10,668 bases of DNA from Flavobacteriaceae bacterium. Its GTDB lineage: Bacteria; Bacteroidota; Bacteroidia; Flavobacteriales; Flavobacteriaceae. The notes below the pieces were generated by a model. The model searched no databases. It was not told the origin of the DNA and was given only the letters and a program-made list of their open reading frames with translations. Position numbers and translations under genes: made by a program. This document shows positions 1-7,661 of the stretch, in pieces. The stretch lies in NCBI GenBank assembly GCA_002702745.1, contig PABM01000012.1:37365-48032 (forward strand). The letters run 5' to 3'. How positions within the stretch are numbered: the first letter of the stretch is position 1; every line of letters begins with the position of its first letter.

Positions 1-729
1 GGTCTATTAACAAATCTTAAAGAAAGAGATGTGTTATTTATTGACGAAATTCACAGACTGAGCCCTATAGTTGAAGAATATCTTTACTCAGCAATGGAGG
101 ATTATAAAATTGATATAATGATAGAGTCTGGTCCCAATGCTAGATCTGTAGAAATAAATCTAGAACCCTTTACCCTTGTTGGTGCTACAACTAGATCTGG
201 ATTACTTACAGCCCCCATGAGAGCAAGGTTCGGAATAACAAATAGGTTAAAATACTATGATTCCAAATTACTTTCAACCATAGTTGAAAGGAGTGCAAAG
301 ATATTAGAGATAGGTATCTCAATGGAAGCTGCAATTGAAATTGCTGGAAGGAGCAGAGGTACACCAAGAATTGCTAATTCACTTCTTAGAAGAGTCAGGG
401 ATTTTGCTCAAATAAAGGGAGATGGTAATATAGATATTAATATTACAAAATCAAGCTTAAAGGCATTAAATGTTGACGTAAGTGGACTTGATGAGATGGA
501 TAATAAGATATTAAGTACAATTATTGATAAGTTTAGTGGTGGTCCAGTTGGAATTACAACCTTGGCAACGGCTGTAAGTGAGAACCCAGAGACAATTGAA
601 GAGGTTTATGAGCCTTTTTTAATTCAACAAGGTTTTATTATGAGAACTCCAAGAGGCCGAGAAGCTACAGAGCTTGCATTTAAACACTTAAACAAAGAAT
701 TTAAGTCATCTCAAAAAGGACTCTTTTAA
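1..729 (+). CDS. ruvB: RuvB, Holliday junction branch migration ATPase (5'-truncated by window edge)
   Basis: RuvB is the hexameric AAA+ motor that, bound to RuvA, drives branch migration of Holliday junctions in the cytoplasm. The reading frame is open from base 1, so the start, the Walker A loop and roughly the first 100 residues of a protein of about 340 lie outside the window; 242 residues remain. Visible in the fragment: Walker B VLFIDEIH (residues 11-18), the sensor 1 stretch GATTR (61-65), the arginine finger in MRARFGI (Arg76, matching E. coli Arg174), sensor 2 GTPRIAN (120-126), and a C-terminal winged-helix DNA-binding domain from about 160 with [10 protein letters not shown] and [12 protein letters not shown] at 31 is codon 11 (valine) of the continuous frame and is not a start. 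The partner gene ruvA lies about 1 kb downstream, separated by queG. The sequence leaves no real alternative identity. Confidence 0.97.
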   Translation, partial: GLLTNLKERDVLFIDEIHRLSPIVEEYLYSAMEDYKIDIMIESGPNARSVEINLEPFTLVGATTRSGLLTAPMRARFGITNRLKYYDSKLLSTIVERSAKILEIGISMEAAIEIAGRSRGTPRIANSLLRRVRDFAQIKGDGNIDINITKSSLKALNVDVSGLDEMDNKILSTIIDKFSGGPVGITTLATAVSENPETIEEVYEPFLIQQGFIMRTPRGREATELAFKHLNKEFKSSQKGLF

Positions 730-740
730 ATACTTTGTAT

Positions 741-1676
741 ATGTATAAACATTATAGTATTGAGAGCTTGACGCTTGATATTAAATCACAGGCCAAGAGC
801 CTTGGCTTCATGTCCTGTGGAATTAGTGAGGCTGGATTTTTAGAGGAAGATGCCCCCAAACTAGAAGAGTGGCTAAATAATAATATGAACGGTAAAATGT
901 CTTACATGGAGCGTAACTTCGAAATGAGACTTGATCCAAGAAAAATTATTGATGACGCCAAAAGTGTAATTTCTCTTACATATAATTATTTTCCAAAACA
1001 CAACTTGGGTGAATCAGGATTTAAGGTGTCAAAATACGCATATGGAAAAGACTATCACTTTGTAATAAAAGAAAAATTAAGGAATCTGTTTGGGTATATT
1101 AAAGAAAAAGCAGGTGATATAAACGGAAGAGTTTTTGTTGATTCAGCTCCAATTCTGGAAAGAGCTTGGGCAAAGAAAAGTGGATTGGGTTGGGTCGGAA
1201 AAAATACAAATCTAATTTCAAAGCAAAATGGTTCATTTTTTTTCTTGTGTGAAATTATTTTAGATCTAAAACTAAATTATGATGATATTGAAACTGATCA
1301 CTGTGGGTCTTGCACTGCGTGTATAGATGCATGTCCAACAGATGCAATAGTTGAACCATATGTCGTGGATGGAAGTAAATGTATTTCCTACTACACAATA
1401 GAATTAAAAGATAATATTCCAGATCACGCAAAAGGCTCATATGGCGATTGGATTTTTGGATGTGATATTTGTCAGGATGTATGCCCGTGGAATAGATTTT
1501 CAAAGGCTCACAATGAACCACTTTTTAATCCTAAAGATGAGTTTTTATCGATAAGAAAAAATGATTGGATCGAAATGACAAAAGAGACTTTTAACAAAGT
1601 ATTTAAGAACTCTGCTCTAAAAAGGACGGGGTTTGATGGGATTAAAAGAAATATTGAATTTATAAAAAGAAAATAA
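741..1676 (+). CDS. queG: QueG, epoxyqueuosine reductase (cobalamin/4Fe-4S)
   Basis: QueG catalyses the last step of queuosine synthesis, reducing epoxyqueuosine to queuosine at the wobble position of GUN-anticodon tRNAs, using cobalamin and two 4Fe-4S clusters in the cytoplasm. I chose ATG at 741 (311 aa); an in-frame TTG at 735 would add only two residues. From the ATG, the conserved VDSAP carries the aspartate at position 134, which family studies implicate as proton donor. It is followed by the [16 protein letters not shown] core (140-155). The ferredoxin-like cysteines are [12 protein letters not shown] (Cys188, 191, 194, 198), KCISYY (Cys214) and [11 protein letters not shown] (Cys241, 244, 248), enough for both clusters. 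The protein is shorter than E. coli QueG (about 380 aa) and lacks the C-terminal HEAT-like extension, as in many non-proteobacterial members. It starts 11 bases after ruvB and probably shares its transcript. Confidence 0.96.
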   Translation: MYKHYSIESLTLDIKSQAKSLGFMSCGISEAGFLEEDAPKLEEWLNNNMNGKMSYMERNFEMRLDPRKIIDDAKSVISLTYNYFPKHNLGESGFKVSKYAYGKDYHFVIKEKLRNLFGYIKEKAGDINGRVFVDSAPILERAWAKKSGLGWVGKNTNLISKQNGSFFFLCEIILDLKLNYDDIETDHCGSCTACIDACPTDAIVEPYVVDGSKCISYYTIELKDNIPDHAKGSYGDWIFGCDICQDVCPWNRFSKAHNEPLFNPKDEFLSIRKNDWIEMTKETFNKVFKNSALKRTGFDGIKRNIEFIKRK

Positions 1677-1728
1677 AACTAAATTTTTTAGATTTTTTAA
1701 ATTAAATTGTTAATTAAAATTTTTTAAA
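1677..1728 (+). other. Extremely A/T-rich queG-ruvA spacer and ruvA leader
   Basis: This 52-base spacer has only three G/C bases (1679, 1691, 1709). It contains a perfect but all-A/T inverted repeat, AATTAA (1700-1705) and TTAATT (1710-1715), around a 4-base loop, and ends in a T-run plus A-run directly before the ruvA ATG. No purine-rich ribosome-binding site is present, as expected in Bacteroidota, where A-rich leaders are favoured. I see no match to the Bacteroidota TAnnTTTG promoter element. It could house a weak promoter, but the sequence does not show one. Confidence 0.3.
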
Positions 1729-2310
1729 ATGATCACTTATATAAAAGGAAAATTGTCAGAAAAATCTCCAACTAATGTTGTAATTGAGACTAATGGAATT
1801 GGCTATTGGGTAAATATTTCATTAACCACATTTTCTCAAATTACTGATCAGGAAAGTATTAAGTTATACACACATCTTCAGATAAAAGAAGACTCTCATT
1901 CTCTTTATGGATTTTATACTAAGAAGGAGAGGGAGATTTTTAGACTTTTAATTTCTGTAAGTGGAGTTGGTACAAGTACTGCAAGAACAATGCTTTCCTC
2001 ATTAAACCCTGAACAAATTATTGAAGCGATTTCCTCCAACAATGTTTCAATTGTCCAATCCGTAAAAGGAATAGGTAGTAAAACCGCTCAGAGATTAATT
2101 ATAGAGTTGAGAGATAAAGTATTAAAAATATATGATATTGATGAAGCTTTTGTTAATTCAAACAATACTGTAAGAGAAGAAGCGTTATCTGCTTTGGAGG
2201 TACTTGGAATTAACAAGAGAAATGCAGAGGTATCAGTAGATAAAATAATTAAAGATAACCCAGATATTTCTGTAGAGGAAATAATTAAAGAGACTTTAAA
2301 AAGGATTTAA
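1729..2310 (+). CDS. ruvA: RuvA, Holliday junction DNA-binding subunit
   Basis: RuvA binds four-way junctions as a tetramer and loads the RuvB motor. The 193-residue length is typical. Domain I (about 1-65) is the OB-fold: it opens with MITYIKGKL, has the GIGYWVN strand, and carries the acidic pin in KEDSHSLYGF (Glu54, Asp55) that helps separate strands at the junction centre. Domain II has two helix-hairpin-helix motifs, VSGVGTSTA (77-85) and VKGIGSKTAQRLI (112-124), which contact DNA backbones. Domain III (about 148-193) is the short three-helix module that binds RuvB, containing REEALSALEVLG. The start is ATG, the first codon matching the family N-terminus. The gene ends 8 bases before sprA, so the two are almost certainly co-transcribed. 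Both Ruv subunits sit here split by queG rather than adjacent as in E. coli. Confidence 0.96.
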   Translation: MITYIKGKLSEKSPTNVVIETNGIGYWVNISLTTFSQITDQESIKLYTHLQIKEDSHSLYGFYTKKEREIFRLLISVSGVGTSTARTMLSSLNPEQIIEAISSNNVSIVQSVKGIGSKTAQRLIIELRDKVLKIYDIDEAFVNSNNTVREEALSALEVLGINKRNAEVSVDKIIKDNPDISVEEIIKETLKRI

Positions 2311-2318
2311 ATTGTTAG

Positions 2319-5300
2319 ATGTTTCGATTATTTAAATTAAAATTCTATAATTTTTTGCTGTTTTTTATTCTGACAGCATTTAGTGTCATGTCTCAAGACA
2401 TTGATTATGATATGGGTCAAATGGATATACCAAAAACACCTAATTACTTAGATAATTATGAGTATGATTCAAGTAGAAATTTATATTACTATAACTATGA
2501 TGCTGGAGAATTTAATATAAATTATCCTATAGTTTTGTCCCCTGATGAATATCAAGAACTAATTTTAAAAGAAGATCTAAAAAATTATTATAAATCGAAA
2601 ATCGACGCTATTGAGGGTAAAAAGGAAGGTGCTGAAAACGATCAAAAAAATTTAATACCGGAAATATATGTAAACTCAGAAATATTCGAATCAATTTTTG
2701 GAGGAAATACAATTCAAGTTGTTCCTCAGGGGTCTCTGGAAGTTGACCTAGGGGTTTTATACACCAAACAAGACAACCCTTCATTTTCGCCAAGAAACAG
2801 AAGTAACTTAACATTTGATTTTGATCAAAGAATTGGACTAAGTTTGACTGGTAAAATAGGTACAAGAGTTGAATTGAATGCAAATTTTGACACCCAATCA
2901 TCTTTCGATTTTCAAAATCTTTTAAAGCTTGAATATGAACCAACTGAGGATGATATAATTCAAAAAATTGAAGTTGGTAACGTTAGTATGCCATTAAATA
3001 GCTCTCTAATTTCTGGTGCGCAAAGTCTTTTTGGTGTTAAAACTGAATTAAAATTTGGAAACACACGTATTAAAGCAATTTTTTCTGAACAAAAATCTGA
3101 ATCAAGATCAGTAGTTTCAGAAGGTGGCGGAACAATACAGGAGTTTGAGTTCAGGGCTCTAGATTATGATGAAAATAGACATTTTTTTCTAAGCCATTTT
3201 TTTAAAAATAAATATGATGAATCATTATTAAATTATCCTTATATAAATTCTAATATTTTAATAACAAGATCCGAAGTATGGGTAACAAATAGAAATAATC
3301 AAATTGAAAATGTTCGAAATATTGTTGCTTTTCAAGATTTAGGTGAATCAAACGATGTTTCTTCATCTGTAAATATTTTAGCTCCTCCTGATACTTATCC
3401 TGATAATTCCAACAACGGTTTAGACCCTGAGTCAATGGACAACCCTGGATATCAATTGACTTCAGTTGTTAGAGACATAGCTACTGTTTCATCAGGAATT
3501 TTAGTTCCGCAGGTTAACGAAGGTATTGATTATGTAAAATTAGAGAATGCAAAAAAATTAAGGGAAAATATTGATTATAAATTACATCCTCAGTTAGGAT
3601 ATATATCATTGAACCAAAGATTAGAAAATGATGAAATTTTAGCAGTTGCATTTCAATATACCATTGGAGATCAGGTTTTCCAAGTTGGAGAATTTGCTAA
3701 TGATGGTATACAGGCAACTGAAGTTTTTGAAAATGAGGAAATACAAATCGTGAATTCGAACAATTTAGTTTTAAAATTATTAAAAAGCACAGTAACCGAC
3801 GTGAGTCAGCCAATATGGGGTTTAATGATGAAGAATATTTATAACACTGGTGCATACCAGTTAGAACGTGATGGCTTTAAACTTAATATTTTTTATGATG
3901 AGTCCTCTGAGTTAAATTTTATCTCACCTATTGAGGGAACACCATTCCCTGATCCATCCCCTGGCGATATTTCTATAAATGAACAACCACTTCTAAGGTT
4001 TTTTAATTTTGATAGATTAAACTACAATAATGATCCTCAGATTAATGGAGACGGCTTTTTTGATTTTGTTTCTGATGTAACTGTAGTTCAACAAAACGGT
4101 AAAATTATATTTACAAAAGCTGAGCCCTTTGGAGAATTTTTATTTGAGGCATTAAGACTAAATCAAAATGAAAATTATGAAGGAGATCAAAATATTGAGT
4201 CAGATTATAATTTAAATCAAAAAAAATATGTTTACCAAACTCTTTATAATTCAACTAAAACAGCTGCAGAGCAGGAATCAGAAAAAAATAAGTTCATTAT
4301 TAAGGGTAGATATAAATCATCGTCAGGTGGTGGTATTCCAATAGGTGCTTTTAATGTACCTAGGGGTTCAGTAACGGTTACTGCAGGTGGTCGAGTCCTA
4401 GTTGAAGGAGTTGACTATACCGTAAACTACCAAATGGGAACTGTTCAAATATTGGATGGTGGTTTACAAGCCTCAAATATTCCTATAAATGTTAGTGTTG
4501 AAAATAATGCAATGTTTGGACAACAAACGAAAAGATTTTCCGGATTTAATATTGAGCATACTTTTAGTGATAATTTTATTATGTCGGGTACCCTTCTTAA
4601 TTTGAACGAAAGACCGTTAACGCAAAAAGCAAATTTTGGAACTGAACCTATAAATAATACAATTTTTGGATTTGATGCTAATTTTTCAAAGGAAGTTCCT
4701 TTTTTAACTAGATTGGTAAATAAATTACCAAATATAGAAACAGAAACCCTTTCTGAAGTATCAATGCGTGGTGAATTTGCATATTTATTGCCTGGCACTC
4801 CAAAAGGAAATGATTTTCAAGGTGAAGCGACATCATACGTTGATGATTTTGAAGGAACTCAAAATATTATTGACCTACTTAGTCCTCAGTCATGGTCTAT
4901 TTCTGGTCGACCTAAAGAACTTGGTAGATTTTATAATGATGGAAATGAAGATGATGTTGGGATTCAGAATGGATACGATCGAGCTCTTTTGAACTGGTAT
5001 TCAATTGATCCTATTTTTTACAGCGGACAAAGACCATCAGATATTTCAGACGATGATACTTCAAATTTATATTCAAGAAGAATTTTTATAAATGAAATAT
5101 TTCCCGAAAGAGATTTAGTTCAGGGCCAATCCTCAGTTATCAACTCATTAGATTTGAATTTTTATCCTGACTTAAGAGGACCATATAATATGCATCCGTC
5201 TGTTTCTGATGGTATCATCGACAATCCCAATAACTCATGGGCAGGTATAACAAGATTTATTAATACCACAGATTTTGAACAATCTAATGTTGAATATGTT

Positions 5301-7661
5301 GAGTTTTGGCTGATGGATCCTTTTTTAAATAATCAACAAAACCTGGGAGGAAAACTTACTATAAATCTTGGAAATATTTCCGAAGATGTAATCAAGGATG
5401 GCAGGAAGCAGTATGAAAATGGTTTGCCGGAAGATGGGGATATTAGTTTTTTACCCACAACTCTTTGGGGAACAGTTGTTCCTCAGAATCAATCTTTGGT
5501 ATATGCTTTTTCATCAGAAGGGCAAACCAGAACAAATCAGGATGTGGGTTTAGACGGATATGATGACTCTGAAGAAGCATTAAAGTTTCCTTTATTTTCA
5601 GAATTAGAGGATCCAATGAATGATAATTATAATTACTTCCTAAATAAATCTGGAAATATATTTGAGAGGTACTTGAATTATAATGGTACTCAGGGAAATT
5701 CACCTGAGGGAATTTCTAATACAGATCGTGGTTATAACACACTCCCTGATGTTGAAGATGTAAATAGAGATAATACAATGAATACAATTGATAGTTATTT
5801 TGAATATGAGGTTGATATTTCTCCAACCTCTCTTATTGATGTGAATAATAGTTTTATTGTAGACAGAAAAGAAAAACTAGTTAATCTGCCAAACGGATCA
5901 ACTGAACTTGTCAAATGGTATCAATTTAGAATTCCTGTTAATGAACCCTCCAATGTAATTGGAGGATTAACAGATTTTAGATCTATAAGATTTATGAGGT
6001 TATATTTAAGCAATTTTGATGTCAATACTATTTTAAGGTTAGGAACATTAGAACTTGTCAGGAGTGATTGGAGAAAATATAAATTAAGTCTTGATCAAGA
6101 AGTTGACAATTCAAGTGATATAACCGAATTTTCGGTTGGTGTAATCGGAATTCAAGAAAATGAAGGAAGATATGTTTCACCTCCAGGAGTTGAAAGAGAG
6201 CAATTTAACAATAACAATACAATAGTTAGACAAAATGAACAATCTTTAGTTTTAAATATTTGTGATCTTGAAACAGAAGATTCAAGAGCTGTATTTAAAA
6301 ACATTAATGTTGATATGAGACAATTTAAAAGACTCAAAATGTTTATGCATGCAGAACAGAAAGATGAAATTAGCTATTCTGACGGAGATATTGTTGGGTT
6401 TATTAGATTAGGGAATGATTTAACAGAAAATTATTATCAGGTTGAAATTCCACTACAAGAATCTCCTACAATGTCTTTAGATCCCGAGATTGTATGGCCT
6501 ACATCTAATCAAATTGATTTACCTGTAAGAGCTTTAGAGACTATTAAATCTTTGTCAATTTTAAATGGTACTTTATCAGCCGAAAATCCTATTTTCTATG
6601 ATCTTGTTGCAGATGAAGTAATTCCATCATCTGTCCCAGAGTTTTCCCCCCTTGAAATTGGTAGTCAGCGAATTGCTATTAAAGGAAATCCAAATTTTGG
6701 AGACATTAGAACTTTAATGATTGGTGTAAAAAACCCTAGGCAGGACAATATGAATACCTGTGGTGAAGTATGGTTTAATGAACTGAGACTTTCCGAAATG
6801 AATAATGATGGAGGTTGGGCAGCCACAATTGCACTAGACTCAAATATTGCCGATTTTATGAATTTATCTGCCTCTGCTCGAAAAAGTACAAGTGGATTTG
6901 GTAACATAGAACAAGGCCCAAGTGAAAGAGATAAGGTTGACTCAAAACAATATGATATTGTTACAAACATTAATGTAGGTCAATTATTTCCGAAAAAGTG
7001 GGGATTAAATATTCCTTTTAATTACGGTCTTGGGGAGGAACTTATTACTCCGGAGTATGATCAACAATTTAGAGACATAAAACTTTCATCTAGGATTGAA
7101 CAGGCGGTTAATCAATCTGAAAAAGACGCTATTTTAAGGCGGTCCGAAGATTATACAAAAAGAAAGAGTATAAATTTCATCGGAGTTTCTAAGCAAAGAA
7201 ATGATAATCAAAATACTCCAAGATTTTATGACTTGGAAAATTTAACTTTTAATTATTCATACAACGAAATAAATCACAGAGATTATGAAATTGAAAATAT
7301 GACAGACCAAAATTTAAGGACCGGCATAAATTATAATTTTAATTTTAATTCTTTAAAGTTAGAGCCTCTTAAAAATAATGACTCAATATTTAACGGTAAG
7401 TATTTAAAAATTTTAAAGGACTTTAATATTAATTTATTACCGGCAAGTATAAGTGTTAATACAGATTTTATTAGGCAATACAATAAACAAAAATTCAGAG
7501 AAGTTGAGTTAACTCAAGGTAATATAGGCATTCAGGAATTATTTAGAAGAAATTATTTGTTTGATTTTCAGTTTGCCTTAAATTATCCGATTTCTAAAAG
7601 TCTTTCTTTAAACTATGGAATAACAAATAATAATATTGTTAGAAATTATTTTTTTGGATGA
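2319..7661 (+). CDS. sprA: SprA/Sov, type IX secretion outer-membrane translocon, N-terminal three quarters (frame interrupted)
   Basis: SprA (Sov in Porphyromonas) is the outer-membrane pore of the type IX secretion system. In Flavobacterium johnsoniae it is a 36-strand single-chain barrel through which folded cargo and gliding adhesins leave. This frame gives 1780 residues. A signal peptide is clear: basic start MFRLFKLK, hydrophobic core to about residue 22, likely cleavage after VMS (23-25), no lipobox cysteine. Family-like stretches follow: PQGSLEVDLG (136-145), GNVSMPLNSSLI (220-231), GAQSLFGVKT (233-242), YVDDFEG (840-846) and GEVWFNELRLSE (1482-1493), with alternating amphipathic strand patterns between them. 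The frame ends in TGA (7659-7661) just after a seven-T run, while the rest of SprA continues in the +1 frame. A product ending here would lack about 590 residues and could not close the barrel. I read it as the first part of one gene. Confidence 0.95.
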   Translation: MFRLFKLKFYNFLLFFILTAFSVMSQDIDYDMGQMDIPKTPNYLDNYEYDSSRNLYYYNYDAGEFNINYPIVLSPDEYQELILKEDLKNYYKSKIDAIEGKKEGAENDQKNLIPEIYVNSEIFESIFGGNTIQVVPQGSLEVDLGVLYTKQDNPSFSPRNRSNLTFDFDQRIGLSLTGKIGTRVELNANFDTQSSFDFQNLLKLEYEPTEDDIIQKIEVGNVSMPLNSSLISGAQSLFGVKTELKFGNTRIKAIFSEQKSESRSVVSEGGGTIQEFEFRALDYDENRHFFLSHFFKNKYDESLLNYPYINSNILITRSEVWVTNRNNQIENVRNIVAFQDLGESNDVSSSVNILAPPDTYPDNSNNGLDPESMDNPGYQLTSVVRDIATVSSGILVPQVNEGIDYVKLENAKKLRENIDYKLHPQLGYISLNQRLENDEILAVAFQYTIGDQVFQVGEFANDGIQATEVFENEEIQIVNSNNLVLKLLKSTVTDVSQPIWGLMMKNIYNTGAYQLERDGFKLNIFYDESSELNFISPIEGTPFPDPSPGDISINEQPLLRFFNFDRLNYNNDPQINGDGFFDFVSDVTVVQQNGKIIFTKAEPFGEFLFEALRLNQNENYEGDQNIESDYNLNQKKYVYQTLYNSTKTAAEQESEKNKFIIKGRYKSSSGGGIPIGAFNVPRGSVTVTAGGRVLVEGVDYTVNYQMGTVQILDGGLQASNIPINVSVENNAMFGQQTKRFSGFNIEHTFSDNFIMSGTLLNLNERPLTQKANFGTEPINNTIFGFDANFSKEVPFLTRLVNKLPNIETETLSEVSMRGEFAYLLPGTPKGNDFQGEATSYVDDFEGTQNIIDLLSPQSWSISGRPKELGRFYNDGNEDDVGIQNGYDRALLNWYSIDPIFYSGQRPSDISDDDTSNLYSRRIFINEIFPERDLVQGQSSVINSLDLNFYPDLRGPYNMHPSVSDGIIDNPNNSWAGITRFINTTDFEQSNVEYVEFWLMDPFLNNQQNLGGKLTINLGNISEDVIKDGRKQYENGLPEDGDISFLPTTLWGTVVPQNQSLVYAFSSEGQTRTNQDVGLDGYDDSEEALKFPLFSELEDPMNDNYNYFLNKSGNIFERYLNYNGTQGNSPEGISNTDRGYNTLPDVEDVNRDNTMNTIDSYFEYEVDISPTSLIDVNNSFIVDRKEKLVNLPNGSTELVKWYQFRIPVNEPSNVIGGLTDFRSIRFMRLYLSNFDVNTILRLGTLELVRSDWRKYKLSLDQEVDNSSDITEFSVGVIGIQENEGRYVSPPGVEREQFNNNNTIVRQNEQSLVLNICDLETEDSRAVFKNINVDMRQFKRLKMFMHAEQKDEISYSDGDIVGFIRLGNDLTENYYQVEIPLQESPTMSLDPEIVWPTSNQIDLPVRALETIKSLSILNGTLSAENPIFYDLVADEVIPSSVPEFSPLEIGSQRIAIKGNPNFGDIRTLMIGVKNPRQDNMNTCGEVWFNELRLSEMNNDGGWAATIALDSNIADFMNLSASARKSTSGFGNIEQGPSERDKVDSKQYDIVTNINVGQLFPKKWGLNIPFNYGLGEELITPEYDQQFRDIKLSSRIEQAVNQSEKDAILRRSEDYTKRKSINFIGVSKQRNDNQNTPRFYDLENLTFNYSYNEINHRDYEIENMTDQNLRTGINYNFNFNSLKLEPLKNNDSIFNGKYLKILKDFNINLLPASISVNTDFIRQYNKQKFREVELTQGNIGIQELFRRNYLFDFQFALNYPISKSLSLNYGITNNNIVRNYFFG

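Noticed and set aside
735..740. TTG at 735 as the queG start
   Set aside because: ATG at 741 is in frame only two codons later, is a stronger start codon, and loses nothing conserved.
1700..1715. AATTAA/TTAATT inverted repeat as a terminator after queG
   Set aside because: The stem is entirely A/T with only six pairs and lies in a spacer with almost no G/C, where such palindromes are expected by chance.
4445..4798. Antisense open frame of 117 codons inside sprA
   Set aside because: It lies wholly opposite well-conserved SprA coding sequence and shows no domain or recognisable motif; a by-product of low-GC coding sequence.
4768..4992. Same-strand 74-codon frame inside sprA
   Set aside because: Out-of-frame with intact SprA sequence carrying the conserved YVDDFEG motif; no evidence of a second shift there.
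6665..6970. Antisense open frame of 101 codons opposite the conserved GEVWFNELRLSE region of sprA
   Set aside because: Entirely a shadow of a strongly constrained + strand region, with no start context or recognisable product.
7636..7638. TTG at 7636 as a genuine start of a separate outer-membrane protein
   Set aside because: The first residues in that frame before the T-run do not resemble SprA, there is no signal peptide, and the remaining sequence is the direct continuation of the upstream frame.
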